Source: an uncultured Phycicoccus sp. (GTDB taxonomy: Bacteria > Actinomycetota > Actinomycetes > Actinomycetales > Dermatophilaceae). Taken from it: 64,000 bases of DNA. The position numbers were made by a program, and so were the translations under genes. Below the pieces are notes generated by a model. It did not search any database. It was given only the letters and a program-made list of their open reading frames with translations, and was not told the origin of the DNA. Positions 38,522-49,203 of this stretch are shown here, in pieces. Positions within the stretch are counted from its first letter, which is position 1. Each line of letters starts with the position of its first letter. The DNA is taken from positions 341,199 through 405,198 of the forward strand of contig NZ_CANLZR010000003.1 in NCBI RefSeq assembly GCF_947495705.1, in the 5' to 3' direction.

Positions 38522-39322
38522 TCACTCGGCGCGCGGCGCCACCCGGTCCCACGCGACCGTGAGCTCGCCGAGCCGCCACCGCGCCGGGCCGCCCAGCACC
38601 GGCCACCCCGCCTCACGCAGCGCCCCCACCGTCGCGACGAAGCGCTGCCGCACCCCGTAGGACGCGAGCGGCGCCTGCCGGTGCCACAGGTCGTCCAGTG
38701 CGGTGAGCAGTGCGTGCACCCCCTCGCCCGGGACGTTGCGGTGGATGAGGGACTTCGGCAGCCGTTCGGCCACCACCCCCGGCTGCTCGAGACCGCGGAG
38801 GCGCCACGACAGGGTCAGCGACTCGGGCCCGTTCGCCGTCACCGCGACCCACGCCGCGAGCCGTCCCAGCTCGTCGCAGGTGCCGTCGACGAGCAGCCCA
38901 TCCGGGGCGAGCCGGTCGAGCACCGTGGCCCACGCCGCCTCGGCCTCGGCCTCGTCGTACTGCCTCAGCACGTTGAACGCGCGGACGACGACGGGGCGCC
39001 GGCCGCCGGGCAGCGGCACCTCGAAGCCGCCGCGCGCGAACCGCAGGCCCGGCCGGGTGAGGTGCTGCGCGGCGGCCACCCGGGCGGGGTCGATCTCGAT
39101 GCCGACGACCTCGACGTCCGGGCGCACCCGGCGGAGCCGGTCGTGCAGCTCGACGGCGGTCACGGGGGAGGCGCCGTAGCCGAGGTCGACGACGACCGGG
39201 GCGGCGGCGGGCCGCCGGAGCCGCCACGCCTGGGGGCCGGCGAGCCAGCGGTCACAGCGGCGCAGCCGGTTGGGGTTGGTCGTCCCGCGCGTGATGACAC
39301 CCACGGGTCGGTCGGCAGCCAT
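38522..39322 (-). CDS. SAM-dependent methyltransferase
   Basis: GVITRGTTNPNRLRRCDRWL, VVDLGYGASPVTAVEL. Confidence 0.75.
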   Translation of the reverse strand: MAADRPVGVITRGTTNPNRLRRCDRWLAGPQAWRLRRPAAAPVVVDLGYGASPVTAVELHDRLRRVRPDVEVVGIEIDPARVAAAQHLTRPGLRFARGGFEVPLPGGRRPVVVRAFNVLRQYDEAEAEAAWATVLDRLAPDGLLVDGTCDELGRLAAWVAVTANGPESLTLSWRLRGLEQPGVVAERLPKSLIHRNVPGEGVHALLTALDDLWHRQAPLASYGVRQRFVATVGALREAGWPVLGGPARWRLGELTVAWDRVAPRAE

Positions 39323-39408
39323 CCGGCCAGCGTAGACACGGCCGGGCCGCGGCCCGGCGCGTCCGCCCCCGCGCGCCGGTTCCCAGTACTCGGCCATACC
39401 CTGAGCGG

Positions 39409-40203
39409 GTGCTGGACCGGTTGCGCGCGCAGAGCCGCGAGGGCGAGGTGAGCCTGTCGATGGTCGCCCTCGTCGTCTCGCTGGCGGCCGCCCTCGTCCT
39501 CGGGCTCACGTCCTGGGTGCCCCGGATCCTCGCCCGCGACATCGGCATCACCGACGTCGAGCCCGGGCTGCTCCAGGTCGCGCAGAACGCCTTCGGGGTG
39601 CAGTCGCTCGGCGCCGGGCTCACCGTCACCCTGTACGACCGGGGGTTCCGGCTGTCGCGGGGGAGCACGGTGCTCGCCGACACGGTGACCAAGGGGGCGC
39701 CTGTCGTCGCCGTCCGCGGCTCGGTCGACACCACCGGGGAGCACCCCCGCGAGCAGGTGTCGTCGGCGCTCACGGCGGTGAGCATCGCGGCCGTGGCCCG
39801 GGACGACGACGACACCGTCACGTACAGCGGCGTCGTCTACAACGAGTCCGAGAGCCTCCCCCTGCGCATCACGTTCGAGCCCACCGACGGCCGGATCCGG
39901 ATGGACGTCGCCGTCCAGGGCGCCTCGGCCGTCGCCGTCAACCTCGACTGGCGCCCCGCGACGACGGGCATCGAGCCCGCGCTGCCCGCGCGCAACCTCA
40001 AGGAGAAGGCCTACTGGGTCGACCCGACCGTCGTCGAGCAGCCGGCCTTCACCTGGGTCCTCGGCACCGACGTGTCGATCGCCCCGGTGCAGGTGCCCCG
40101 CGCGGTCGACCTTCGCCAGGACGGGCGCATCGCGATCCACGTGTGGTCCCCGCGAGCGGTCGTCACCGTCACCGACACCCCCCGTGACGCCGTGGAAGAC
40201 TGA
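39409..40203 (+). CDS. Conserved hypothetical membrane-anchored protein
   Basis: N-terminal TM helix; leaderless-type GTG start. Confidence 0.7.
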   Translation: MLDRLRAQSREGEVSLSMVALVVSLAAALVLGLTSWVPRILARDIGITDVEPGLLQVAQNAFGVQSLGAGLTVTLYDRGFRLSRGSTVLADTVTKGAPVVAVRGSVDTTGEHPREQVSSALTAVSIAAVARDDDDTVTYSGVVYNESESLPLRITFEPTDGRIRMDVAVQGASAVAVNLDWRPATTGIEPALPARNLKEKAYWVDPTVVEQPAFTWVLGTDVSIAPVQVPRAVDLRQDGRIAIHVWSPRAVVTVTDTPRDAVED

Positions 40204-40207
40204 GCGG

Positions 40208-41524
40208 ATGACCTCCGAGGCCGCACCGGTCCGCCCCCGCCGGGTGGCGATGGTCAGCGTCCACACCTCACCGCTGGCCCAGCCGGGCACCGGGGACGCC
40301 GGTGGGATGAACGTCTACGTCCTCGAGGTGTCCCGGCAGCTGGCGCGGCTGGGGGTGGAGGTCGACCTCTTCACCCGGACGACGAGCGCGGCCCAGCCGG
40401 ACGTCGTCGAGGTCGAGCCCGGTGTGGTCGTCCGGCACATCGCGGCGGGCCCGTACGAGGGGCTGTCGAAGGAGGACCTGCCCGGCCAGCTGTGCGCCTT
40501 CGCGGCCGGGATGATGCGGGTCGCGGCCCACGCCCCGCCGGGGTACTACGACCTCGTCCACTCCCACTACTGGCTGTCGGGGCAGGTCGGCTGGCTCGCC
40601 GCCGACCGGTGGGGCGTCCCGCTCGTCCACACGATGCACACGATGGCGCGCGTCAAGAACCTCCACCTCGCCGACGGCGACGACCCCGAGCCCCGGGGCC
40701 GCGAGATCGGTGAGGCGCAGGTGGTGGAGGCCGCCGACCGGCTCGTCGCGAACACCGAGCGGGAGGCCCGCGAGCTCGTCGAGCTGTACGACGCCGACCC
40801 CGCACGGGTGGCCGTCGCCGAGCCGGGCGTCGACCTCGTGACGTTCGCCCCGGGCTCGCAGACGGAGGCACGGGCCGCCCTCGGGCTGCCCCCCGACGCC
40901 GTGCTCCTCCTCTTCGTCGGGCGCATCCAGCCGCTCAAGGGCCCCGACGTCCTGCTCCGGGCCGCGGCCGAGCTGGTCCGCCGCCGCCCCGACCTGCGGG
41001 AGCGGATGGTCGTCGGCATCCTCGGGGGCGCGAGCGGGTCGGGGGTGCGCAGCCCGATGGGCCTGGACGCGCTCGCCGAGCGGCTGGGCATCGCCGACCT
41101 GGTGCGTTTCGTCCCGCCGGTCGACCGCCCCACGCTCGCCGCCTGGTACCGCGCCGCGGACACCGTCGCGGTGCCGTCGCACAGCGAGTCCTTCGGGCTC
41201 GTCGCCGTCGAGGCGCAGGCGTGCGGCACCCCGGTCGTCGCGGCTAACGTCGGCGGCCTGCCCATCGCGGTCGGCGACGCCGGCCTGCTCGTCGACGGGC
41301 ACGACACCGCCGACTGGGCCACCGCCCTCGGCCGGGTCGTGCTCGACCCCGAGGCGCGGGCGGCGCTGTCGCGCCGGGCCGTCGAGCACGCGCAGGGGTT
41401 CGGGTGGGCCGCGACGGCCGAGAAGCTGCTCGAGGTCTACACCCAGGCGCTGTCCCGCCCGAAGGACGTCTCGATCAACGACGCCGAGCGGCTGACGGGC
41501 ATCCCGCGGGCGGTCATCCCGTGA
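40208..41524 (+). CDS. mshA: D-inositol-3-phosphate glycosyltransferase
   Basis: [48 protein letters not shown]. Confidence 0.95.
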   Translation: MTSEAAPVRPRRVAMVSVHTSPLAQPGTGDAGGMNVYVLEVSRQLARLGVEVDLFTRTTSAAQPDVVEVEPGVVVRHIAAGPYEGLSKEDLPGQLCAFAAGMMRVAAHAPPGYYDLVHSHYWLSGQVGWLAADRWGVPLVHTMHTMARVKNLHLADGDDPEPRGREIGEAQVVEAADRLVANTEREARELVELYDADPARVAVAEPGVDLVTFAPGSQTEARAALGLPPDAVLLLFVGRIQPLKGPDVLLRAAAELVRRRPDLRERMVVGILGGASGSGVRSPMGLDALAERLGIADLVRFVPPVDRPTLAAWYRAADTVAVPSHSESFGLVAVEAQACGTPVVAANVGGLPIAVGDAGLLVDGHDTADWATALGRVVLDPEARAALSRRAVEHAQGFGWAATAEKLLEVYTQALSRPKDVSINDAERLTGIPRAVIP

Positions 41525-42042
41525 GCGCTGCCGACCTCGCCGCCACGGTGCGGGCCTACCTCGACGACGCCGGGCACGAGTGGGAGACCGGAGCCCGCGC
41601 CGAGGAGCTCGTCGTGTCGCTGCCGGGCGAGAAGAAGCTCAAGACGGTCGTGTCCCTCGTCTGCAGCGACGTGGCGCTGTCGGTGTCGGCGTTCGTCATC
41701 CGCAACCCGGACGAGAACCACCTCGAGGTCTACCGCTACCTGCTGCGGCGCAACCTGCGCCTGCCGGGGCTCGCGTACTCGGTCGACAAGGCCGGCGACG
41801 TGTTCGTCACGGGCCGGGTCCCCGCCGCCGGGGTCGACGCCGAGCAGCTCGACCAGCTGCTCGGGGTGGTCCTCGTCGCGGCCGACGAGCCGTTCAACGA
41901 GCTGCTCGTCCTCGGGTTCCTCGGCTCGATGCGCAAGGAGTGGGACTGGCGGGTGTCGCGGGGCGAGAGCCTGCGCAACCTCGAGGCCTTCCGGCACATC
42001 CTCGAGCGCCCCGGCGACCCGGCCCGCCCCCCGGCCCCCTGA
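41521..42042 (+). CDS. YbjN domain-containing protein
   Basis: GTGA overlap with msh[35 protein letters not shown]. Confidence 0.88.
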   Translation: MSAADLAATVRAYLDDAGHEWETGARAEELVVSLPGEKKLKTVVSLVCSDVALSVSAFVIRNPDENHLEVYRYLLRRNLRLPGLAYSVDKAGDVFVTGRVPAAGVDAEQLDQLLGVVLVAADEPFNELLVLGFLGSMRKEWDWRVSRGESLRNLEAFRHILERPGDPARPPAP

Positions 42043-42056
42043 CCCTCCCGCGCCTT

Positions 42057-42136
42057 CCCCGACTTTTCATGCCGGCGTCCGCGGGACACGCCGCCGGAGC
42101 GGCACGTCCCGCGGACCTGGGCATGAAAAGTCGGGG
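42057..42136. repeat. Nested inverted repeat (outer 17 bp, inner 11 bp)
   Basis: CCCCGACTTTTCATGCC/GGCATGAAAAGTCGGGG outer; GTCCGCGGGAC/GTCCCGCGGAC inner. Confidence 0.95.
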
Positions 42137-42163
42137 GCGCGGGGGGTGGCTAGGCTGGCTCGC

Positions 42164-42901
42164 ATGACCGAGCACACCCTGATCCTCCTGCGGCACGGCG
42201 AGTCCGTCTGGAACGAGAAGAACCTCTTCACCGGCTGGGTCGACGTCGACCTGACCGAGAAGGGCCGGGCCGAGGCGGTACGCGGCGGGCAGCAGCTGGC
42301 CGAGGCCGGGCTGCTCCCGGACGTGGTCCACACCTCCGTGCTCCGCCGCGCCATCACGACGGCCAACCTGGCCCTGGACGCCTGCGACCGGCACTGGATC
42401 CCGGTGCGGCGCAGCTGGCGGCTCAACGAGCGGCACTACGGCGCGCTCCAGGGGCTCGACAAGGCCGCCACCCGCGAGCAGTACGGCGAGGAGCAGTTCA
42501 TGCTCTGGCGCCGCAGCTTCGACACCCCGCCGCCGCCCATCGAGCCCGGCAGCGAGTACGACCAGACCGGCGACCCGCGCTACACGGGCGTCGAGGTCCC
42601 CACCACCGAGTGTCTGGCGGACGTCATCCCGCGGATGATGCCGTACTGGCAGAACGACCTCCAGGACGACCTCACCGCCGGGCACACGGTGCTCGTCACC
42701 GCCCACGGCAACAGCCTGCGCGCGCTCGTCAAGCACCTCGACGGCATCAGCGACGAGGACATCGCCGGCCTCAACATCCCCACCGGGATGCCGCTGGTCT
42801 ACCGGCTCGGGGACGACTTCATGCCCACCGGGCCGGGGGAGTACCTCGACCCCGACGCGGCTGCGGCCGCCGCCGCCGCGGTGGCCAACCAGGGCCGCTG
42901 A
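42164..42901 (+). CDS. gpmA: 2,3-bisphosphoglycerate-dependent phosphoglycerate mutase
   Basis: [39 protein letters not shown]. Confidence 0.97.
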   Translation: MTEHTLILLRHGESVWNEKNLFTGWVDVDLTEKGRAEAVRGGQQLAEAGLLPDVVHTSVLRRAITTANLALDACDRHWIPVRRSWRLNERHYGALQGLDKAATREQYGEEQFMLWRRSFDTPPPPIEPGSEYDQTGDPRYTGVEVPTTECLADVIPRMMPYWQNDLQDDLTAGHTVLVTAHGNSLRALVKHLDGISDEDIAGLNIPTGMPLVYRLGDDFMPTGPGEYLDPDAAAAAAAAVANQGR

Positions 42902-42920
42902 GCGACGCGACGGCGCCCGC

Positions 42921-43838
42921 TCAGAGCCGGGGCAGCACGCGGTCGGTGTGCTCGCCTCGCTCGAAGATCCGTGACGCCGGCCCCACGATGAGCGGGTCGG
43001 GCGTGCCGACGACCTCGGCGTCCTTGCTGCGGTAGTCGAGGCCGCTGAGCAGCACCCGCATCGCCTCGATCCGGGCCCGCTTCTTGTCGTTGCTCTTCAC
43101 GACCGTCCACGGGGCGTCCCCGGTGTCGGTGTAGAAGAACATCGCCTCCTTCGCCTCGGTGTACGCGTCCCACTTGTCGAAGCTCGCGAGGTCGGTGGGC
43201 GAGAGCTTCCACTGCCGGACCGGGTCGTTCTGGCGCGAGGCGAACCGGGCCGCCTGCTCCTCCCGGCTCACCGAGAACCACAGCTTGACGAGGTGGATGC
43301 CGGACCGGACGAGCATCCGCTCGAAGTCCGGGCACTCGCGCATGAACTCGAGGTACTCGCTGGGCGTGCAGTAGCCCATGACCCGCTCGACGCCGGCGCG
43401 GTTGTACCAGGACCGGTCCATGAACACGAGCTCGCCGCCGCTCGGCAGGTGCTCGATGTAGCGCTGGAAGTACCACTGGGTGCGCTCGATCTCGGTCGGC
43501 TTCTCGAGCGCGACCACCCGGGCGCCGCGGGGGTTGAGGTGCTCCATGAAGCGCTTGATCGCGCCGCCCTTGCCGGCGGCGTCACGGCCCTCGCAGATGA
43601 CGAGGACCTTGCCTCCGGTCTCCTTCACGTGCAGCTGGAGCTTGAGCAGCTCGATCTGGAGCAGCCGCTTGGTGTGCTCGTAGTCACGGCGGGGGAGCTT
43701 CTTGGAGTACGGGTAGCCCAGGTGCCACGCCTTGCCGACCTTGACGTCGATCCGGGCGCCCTCGGCCTCCTCGAGGTCGTGCAGCTCCTCGAGCTCCTCG
43801 GCGTAGTCCTCGGTGACGGACCTGCGCTGCTCGTCCAC
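42921..43838 (-). CDS. ppk2: Polyphosphate kinase 2
   Basis: VICEGRDAAGKGGAIKRFMEHLNPRGARVVAL, VFMDRSWYNRAGVERVMG. Confidence 0.96.
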   Translation of the reverse strand: MDEQRRSVTEDYAEELEELHDLEEAEGARIDVKVGKAWHLGYPYSKKLPRRDYEHTKRLLQIELLKLQLHVKETGGKVLVICEGRDAAGKGGAIKRFMEHLNPRGARVVALEKPTEIERTQWYFQRYIEHLPSGGELVFMDRSWYNRAGVERVMGYCTPSEYLEFMRECPDFERMLVRSGIHLVKLWFSVSREEQAARFASRQNDPVRQWKLSPTDLASFDKWDAYTEAKEAMFFYTDTGDAPWTVVKSNDKKRARIEAMRVLLSGLDYRSKDAEVVGTPDPLIVGPASRIFERGEHTDRVLPRL

Positions 43839-43909
43839 ACCTCGACCCTACTCCCGCCCCGAGCGGCCCGGTCGGCGTCCGGAAGGGGTGGCGTCGGGGG
43901 GTGGGGCGG

Positions 43910-44605
43910 TCAGCCCTTGGGCGAGGCGGCGTCCTCGGCGTCCTCGTGGCTGCCGTTGGCCTCGTTGCCCCACTCGCCGGTGACGATCCAGACGACCCGC
44001 TCGGCCACCGAGACGGCGTGGTCGGCGAACCGCTCGTAGTAGCGGCCGAGAAGGGTGATGTCGACCGCGGTCTCGGTGTCGTGCGGCCAGTCCTTGCTCG
44101 TGACCTGCTCGAACAGGTCGCGGTGCAAGGCGTCCATCGCGTCGTCGTCGCGCTCGATCTCGCGGGCGCCCTCGATGGAGCGGCGGGCGATGACGGACCC
44201 GCACTTCTCGACGATGAGCTCGGCGACCTGGCCCATCTCGCGGAACGTCCCCCGCAGCTCGGGCGGGACGGCCGACGCGGGATAGCGCAGCCGGGCGACC
44301 TTCGCGACGTGCCGGGCGAGGTCGCCCATCCGCTCGATGTCGCTGCTCATCCGCATGCTCGTCACGACGACGCGCAGGTCGGTGGCGACGGGCTGCTGGA
44401 GCGCGAGGAGGTCGAAGGACAGCAGGTCGATCTCCTCGCGTTTGGCGTCGATCTCGGCGTCCGCGGTGATGACGGAGTCGGCGAGGTGGACGTCGGCGTC
44501 GAGGAGGGCCGTCGTGGCGCGGGTCATCGCCGACGCTGCGAGGTGGGTCATCTCGACGAGGCTCTCGGCGATCCGGTCGAGTTCCTCGTGGTAGGCCTTG
44601 CGCAT
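43910..44605 (-). CDS. phoU: Phosphate signaling complex protein PhoU
   Basis: MRKAYHEELDRIAESLVEMTHLA...DIERMGDLARHVAKVARLRYP. Confidence 0.95.
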   Translation of the reverse strand: MRKAYHEELDRIAESLVEMTHLAASAMTRATTALLDADVHLADSVITADAEIDAKREEIDLLSFDLLALQQPVATDLRVVVTSMRMSSDIERMGDLARHVAKVARLRYPASAVPPELRGTFREMGQVAELIVEKCGSVIARRSIEGAREIERDDDAMDALHRDLFEQVTSKDWPHDTETAVDITLLGRYYERFADHAVSVAERVVWIVTGEWGNEANGSHEDAEDAASPKG

Positions 44606-44694
44606 CACGGGTGAGTCGTCCTCCGGTGGGTGTGGTGGGGCGTGCCGGGTCGTCGTGCGGCCACCCCGTCGCTGCGCCAACTGTGGCAGGCGGC

Positions 44695-44723
44695 GGTGAA
44701 CCGCGGGCGCCGACGAGGTGAAC
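44695..44723 (+). promoter_or_regulatory. PHO-box-like pair between phoU and senX3
   Basis: GGTGAAC at 44695-44701 and 44717-44723, 22-nt phase. Confidence 0.55.
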
Positions 44724-44794
44724 TTCGTGCGTCCCGTCACCGTATCGGCCCCCGGTGGCGTCGAGGGGGCCGAGTCGGCCTCTACCCTGAAGGC

Positions 44795-45991
44795 GTGGAT
44801 GCGACGATCGCGGCGACGCTGGGCGGCGCAGCCGGCCTCGTCATCGGGGCGGTCGCCGTCATGGCGGGGCGCTGGTCCGAACGGTCCTACGACGGCGAGC
44901 CCACGCTCGTCGACCCACCTCTGCCGCGGGGCGTCGGGGACGTCCTGTCGGTGCTGCGGTCGATCGCGGTCGTGCTCGACGCCTCGGACGCCGTCGTCAA
45001 CACCTCGGCCTCCGCCGTCTCCTACGGGCTCGTGCGGCACGGCGAGCTCGTGCACCACGAGCTGCGCCATCTCGCCCGGCAGGTCCGGCGGGACGGCATC
45101 ATCCGCGAGGCCGAGCTCGACCTGGCGCGCGGGCCCAACTCGGACTCCAACGCCGTGATGCGCGTGCGGGTCGCCCCCCTCTCGGTCAACCACGTGCTGC
45201 TCCTCGCCGAGGACCACACCCACGCCCGGCGCGTCGAGGAGGTGCGCCGCGACTTCGTCGCGAACGTCAGCCACGAGCTGAAGACGCCCGTCGGCGGCAT
45301 CTCGCTCCTCGCCGAGGCGGTCATCGACGGCCGGGACGACCCCGAGGCGGTGGCCCGGTTCGCGGAGCGCATCCGGGTCGAGGCGATGCGGCTCGGCCGG
45401 CTCGTCCAGGAGATCGTCGACCTCTCGCGCCTCCAGGTCGCCGACACCCTCCACGAGCCGGACCTCGTGGGCGTCGACGAGGTGCTCGACGAGGCGCTGG
45501 ACCGGGTCCGGGTCGCCGCCGAGGCCCAGGGCATCGACGTGCAGCTGGGCACCCAGCCGGGGCTGCGGGTGTTCGGCGACCTCGAGCTGCTCGTCACGGC
45601 GGTGACGAACCTCCTGACGAACGCCGTCAACTACAGCGACCCCGGGACCCGCGTGGGAGTGGGGGCCCGGCAGGTCGGCGACACCGTCGAGATCACCGTC
45701 ACGGACCAGGGCCAGGGGATCCCGGCCGCCGAGCAGGAGCGCATCTTCGAGCGCTTCTACCGCGTCGACGCCGCGCGCTCGCGCGCCACCGGCGGCACCG
45801 GGCTGGGCCTGGCCATCGTCAAGCACATCTGCGCGAACCACGGCGGCGAGGTCGTCGTGTGGAGCGAGGAGGGGCGAGGCTCGACGTTCACCATGAAGCT
45901 TCCCGTCGCGGTCGAACCGACCGAGGACGACCCCGCGGCCGACCCGGCACCCGGGATGGCCGCCGCAGCCCGAGAAGAGAGCAGCGCATGA
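44795..45991 (+). CDS. senX3: Sensor histidine kinase SenX3-like
   Basis: RRDFVANVSHELKTPVGGISLLAEAV; phoU/regX3 context. Confidence 0.92.
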   Translation: MDATIAATLGGAAGLVIGAVAVMAGRWSERSYDGEPTLVDPPLPRGVGDVLSVLRSIAVVLDASDAVVNTSASAVSYGLVRHGELVHHELRHLARQVRRDGIIREAELDLARGPNSDSNAVMRVRVAPLSVNHVLLLAEDHTHARRVEEVRRDFVANVSHELKTPVGGISLLAEAVIDGRDDPEAVARFAERIRVEAMRLGRLVQEIVDLSRLQVADTLHEPDLVGVDEVLDEALDRVRVAAEAQGIDVQLGTQPGLRVFGDLELLVTAVTNLLTNAVNYSDPGTRVGVGARQVGDTVEITVTDQGQGIPAAEQERIFERFYRVDAARSRATGGTGLGLAIVKHICANHGGEVVVWSEEGRGSTFTMKLPVAVEPTEDDPAADPAPGMAAAAREESSA

Positions 45992-46668
45992 CCCGCATCC
46001 TGATCGTCGAGGACGAGGAGTCGTTCTCGGACCCGTTGTCCTACCTGCTGAGCAGGGAGGGCTACGAGGTGTCGGTGGCCGACAACGGCCACGACGCGCT
46101 GACCCAGTTCGACGCGGCGGGTGCCGACCTCGTGCTCCTGGACCTCATGCTTCCGGGTCTCTCGGGGGTCGACGTCTGCCGGGGGCTGCGGTCGCGCTCG
46201 AACGTGCCGGTCATCATGCTCACGGCCAAGGACAGCGAGATCGACAAGGTCGTCGGGCTCGAGCTGGGGGCCGACGACTACGTGACGAAGCCGTACTCCT
46301 CGCGTGAGCTGCTGGCCCGGATCAAGGCGGTGCTGCGCCGTGGCGCCGAGCCCGAGGACCTGCTGCCGGCCACCGTCGAGGCCGGGCCGGTGCGGATGGA
46401 CGTCGAACGCCATGTCGTCTCGGTGCGCGGCGAGCAGGTCTCCCTGCCGCTCAAGGAGTTCGAGCTGCTCGAGATGCTGCTGCGCAACACCGGGCGGGTC
46501 CTGACCCGGATGCAGCTGATCGACCGGGTGTGGGGAAGCGACTACGTGGGCGACACCAAGACCCTCGACGTGCACATCAAGCGGCTGCGGGCCAAGGTCG
46601 AGGTCGACCCGGGGAACCCGGTGCACATCCTCACGGTGCGCGGACTCGGCTACAAGTTCGAGTCCTGA
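45988..46668 (+). CDS. regX3: Response regulator RegX3
   Basis: MTRILIVEDEESFSDPLSYLLSREGYEVSVADNG; ATGA overlap with senX3. Confidence 0.94.
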   Translation: MTRILIVEDEESFSDPLSYLLSREGYEVSVADNGHDALTQFDAAGADLVLLDLMLPGLSGVDVCRGLRSRSNVPVIMLTAKDSEIDKVVGLELGADDYVTKPYSSRELLARIKAVLRRGAEPEDLLPATVEAGPVRMDVERHVVSVRGEQVSLPLKEFELLEMLLRNTGRVLTRMQLIDRVWGSDYVGDTKTLDVHIKRLRAKVEVDPGNPVHILTVRGLGYKFES

Positions 46669-46706
46669 GCAGCGCCGACCGCGGGCAGACCCGCAGGTCG
46701 GCGGCG

Positions 46707-47216
46707 TCAGCCCTCGGTGGGGGTGGCGCTCGGTACCGGGGTGGCGAGGTCGGAGTAGTAGGAGTCGCGCGGCAGGACCGGGACGAGGACGACGTTCTGG
46801 CCGGCCTCCTCGGTGGTGACGATGAGCTGGGTCATCTCGCCGGGTGCCGCGGCGACCGAGCCCAGGCCGACGGCGGTCGTCGCGTCCGAGAGCGCTGCGC
46901 CGGAGTAGGCCGGCACCGCCGTGCGTCCGCCAGCGGACTCCAGCGAGCCGTCGGCGCCCGGAACGCCGAAGAGGACCTCGACGGCCTCGGCCCCGGGGTT
47001 GACCGCCTGCCCGATGAGGACGCCCTCGCTGCCGGCGCCGTCGGAGATGACCGCGAGGTTGCGCAGGTCGAGCCCCGGGACCGACAGGCTCACGCCGTCG
47101 GCCGGGATGTAGGGGTAGTCGGTCTGGATGGGCGAGAAGACACCGCACCCGGCGGCCAGCAGGGTGGCGACGGCGAGGCCGGTGAGGCGCAGGACGGAGG
47201 CGGCGCGGTTCGTCAC
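46707..47216 (-). CDS. Lipoprotein (hypothetical)
   Basis: GTG start; lipobox TLLAAGCG. Confidence 0.75.
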   Translation of the reverse strand: MTNRAASVLRLTGLAVATLLAAGCGVFSPIQTDYPYIPADGVSLSVPGLDLRNLAVISDGAGSEGVLIGQAVNPGAEAVEVLFGVPGADGSLESAGGRTAVPAYSGAALSDATTAVGLGSVAAAPGEMTQLIVTTEEAGQNVVLVPVLPRDSYYSDLATPVPSATPTEG

Positions 47217-47482
47217 GCCGCAAGGATAGCGGGGTGCCCCGGGCGCCGGCGCCGGTGGCGTCCCGGACGGCGGCCGGATGGCGCCGGATGCCGTCGATCC
47301 CTGCTCCGGGCGCCCGCGCTCGCGCGCCGCGCGAAGCATGTGAACGGCCGTTCTGTCAACCCCCGATTTTCTCTTGTGGGTCCCCCGGTTGGGCCTCTGA
47401 CCTGCGCAAACGTCGACGCGGTCCATTCGGTACGACCGGCGTGTCGTGATAGACTTCTCCTCGCGAAAGGGGTCAACAACAC

Positions 47483-47965
47483 ATGGTTTTCAAGGTCGGC
47501 GAAACGGTCGTGTACCCCCACCATGGGGCTGCTCGTATCGAAGAGATCAACACCCGCACGATCCGCGGAGAGGAGAAGCTCTACCTCAAGCTGAAGGTCG
47601 CGCAGGGCGACCTCGTCATCGAGGTCCCGGCCGAGAACTGCGACCTCGTCGGAGTCCGCGACGTGGTCGACAAGGAAGGCCTCGACAAGGTCTTCGAGGT
47701 CCTCCGCACCCCGTACGCCGAGGAGCCCACCAACTGGTCCCGCCGCTTCAAGGCGAACCTCGAGAAGCTCGCCTCCGGTGATGTCATCAAGGTGGCCGAG
47801 GTCGTACGCGACCTGTGGCGCCGCGACAAGGACCGTGGCCTGTCCGCCGGCGAGAAGCGCATGCTGGCCAAGGCCCGTCAGATCCTCGTCTCCGAGCTCG
47901 CGCTCGCCGAGAAGACCGACGAGGAGAAGGCCGAGAGCCGCCTCGACGAGGTCCTCGCGTCCTGA
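47483..47965 (+). CDS. carD: CarD family transcriptional regulator
   Basis: [22 protein letters not shown]...[36 protein letters not shown]. Confidence 0.97.
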   Translation: MVFKVGETVVYPHHGAARIEEINTRTIRGEEKLYLKLKVAQGDLVIEVPAENCDLVGVRDVVDKEGLDKVFEVLRTPYAEEPTNWSRRFKANLEKLASGDVIKVAEVVRDLWRRDKDRGLSAGEKRMLAKARQILVSELALAEKTDEEKAESRLDEVLAS

Positions 47966-47996
47966 CCCCGGCCGTCGCCCCGGCGACACCATTGAC

Positions 47997-48692
47997 GTGA
48001 CCGACGACGCCCACACCGCCCCTCGCGGTGTGGGCGTCGTCGTCGTCGCGGCCGGCTCCGGGGCCCGGCTCGGGGCGCAGGTACCCAAGGCGGCGGTCCG
48101 TCTGGCGGGTCGCACCCTGCTGGCGCGTGCCGTTGAGCGCGTCCTCGCCGTCGACGGGCTGAGCTGTCTGGTGCTCGTCGTCCCCGCCGCACTGGCTGGG
48201 CCCGAGCACTGGGACCTCGGCGAGCTGCCCGCCCACGCGGCCTTCGTCGCGGGCGGCGCCGAGCGCACCGAGTCGGTCGCCGCCGGGCTGGCCGCGGTCG
48301 GCGAGGACTGCGACGTCGTCCTCGTCCACGACGCCGCCCGCTGCCTCGCCCCGACCGAGGTCTTCGACCGGGTCGTCGCCGCTGTCCGCGCCGGCGCCGA
48401 CGGGGTCGTTCCGGGCCTGCCGGTCGTCGACACGGTCAAGACCGTCGACGCCGACGGGTTCGTCACCGGGACGCCCGAGCGCACGACGCTGCGGGCGGTG
48501 CAGACGCCCCAGGGCTTCCGCCGCGAGGTGCTCATCGCCGCGCATGCGGGCGGCAAGGTCGCCACTGACGACGCCGCGCTCGTCGAGCGCACCGGCCGAC
48601 GGGTGCTCGTCGTCGACGGCGACCCGATGGCGTTCAAGGTGACGACGCGCGATGATCTCGAGCGGGCCGAGCGCCTCGTCGCCGGGGCCTAG
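47997..48692 (+). CDS. ispD: 2-C-methyl-D-erythritol 4-phosphate cytidylyltransferase
   Basis: [39 protein letters not shown]. Confidence 0.95.
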   Translation: MTDDAHTAPRGVGVVVVAAGSGARLGAQVPKAAVRLAGRTLLARAVERVLAVDGLSCLVLVVPAALAGPEHWDLGELPAHAAFVAGGAERTESVAAGLAAVGEDCDVVLVHDAARCLAPTEVFDRVVAAVRAGADGVVPGLPVVDTVKTVDADGFVTGTPERTTLRAVQTPQGFRREVLIAAHAGGKVATDDAALVERTGRRVLVVDGDPMAFKVTTRDDLERAERLVAGA

Positions 48693-48702
48693 CATCGGTG
48701 CC

Positions 48703-49203
48703 GTGACCATTCTTCCCCGTGTCGGCGTCGGCGTCGACGTGCACGCGCTCGCCCCCGAGGGGTCCGACCGCGAGCTGTGGGTGGCCGGGCTGCACTGGCC
48801 GGGGGAGCGGGGGCTCGACGGCCACTCGGACGCCGACGTCGCCGCGCACGCCGCCTGCGACGCGCTGTTCTCCGCGGCCGGCATCGGCGATCTCGGTGCG
48901 CACTTCGGCACCGACCGCCCGGAGCTCGCCGGGGCGTCGGGTGCCACGCTGCTCGCCGAGGCCGCCCGGCTCGTGCGCGCATCCGGCTTCGAGATCGGCA
49001 ACATCGCCGTGCAGGTCGTCGGCAACCGCCCGAAGATCGGCAGCCGTCGCGCCGAGGCGGAGGCCGTGCTCTCGGTGGCCACCGGGGCGCCGGTCTCGGT
49101 CAGCGGCACGACGACCGACGGGCTGGGCCTCACCGGCCGGGGCGACGGGCTGGCGGCGATCGCGACCGCCCTGGTCGCACCCATTCCCGACATCGACCAA
49201 TAG
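48703..49203 (+). CDS. ispF: 2-C-methyl-D-erythritol 2,4-cyclodiphosphate synthase
   Basis: [39 protein letters not shown]-like; stop lies in repeat B1. Confidence 0.96.
   Translation: MTILPRVGVGVDVHALAPEGSDRELWVAGLHWPGERGLDGHSDADVAAHAACDALFSAAGIGDLGAHFGTDRPELAGASGATLLAEAARLVRASGFEIGNIAVQVVGNRPKIGSRRAEAEAVLSVATGAPVSVSGTTTDGLGLTGRGDGLAAIATALVAPIPDIDQ

Noticed and set aside
47342-47353. LexA/SOS box GAACGGCCGTTC upstream of carD
   Set aside because: Has the GAAC-N4-GTTC core, but flanking bases (TGT/TGT) depart from the TCGAAC...GTTCGA consensus; a short palindrome is expected by chance in GC-rich DNA
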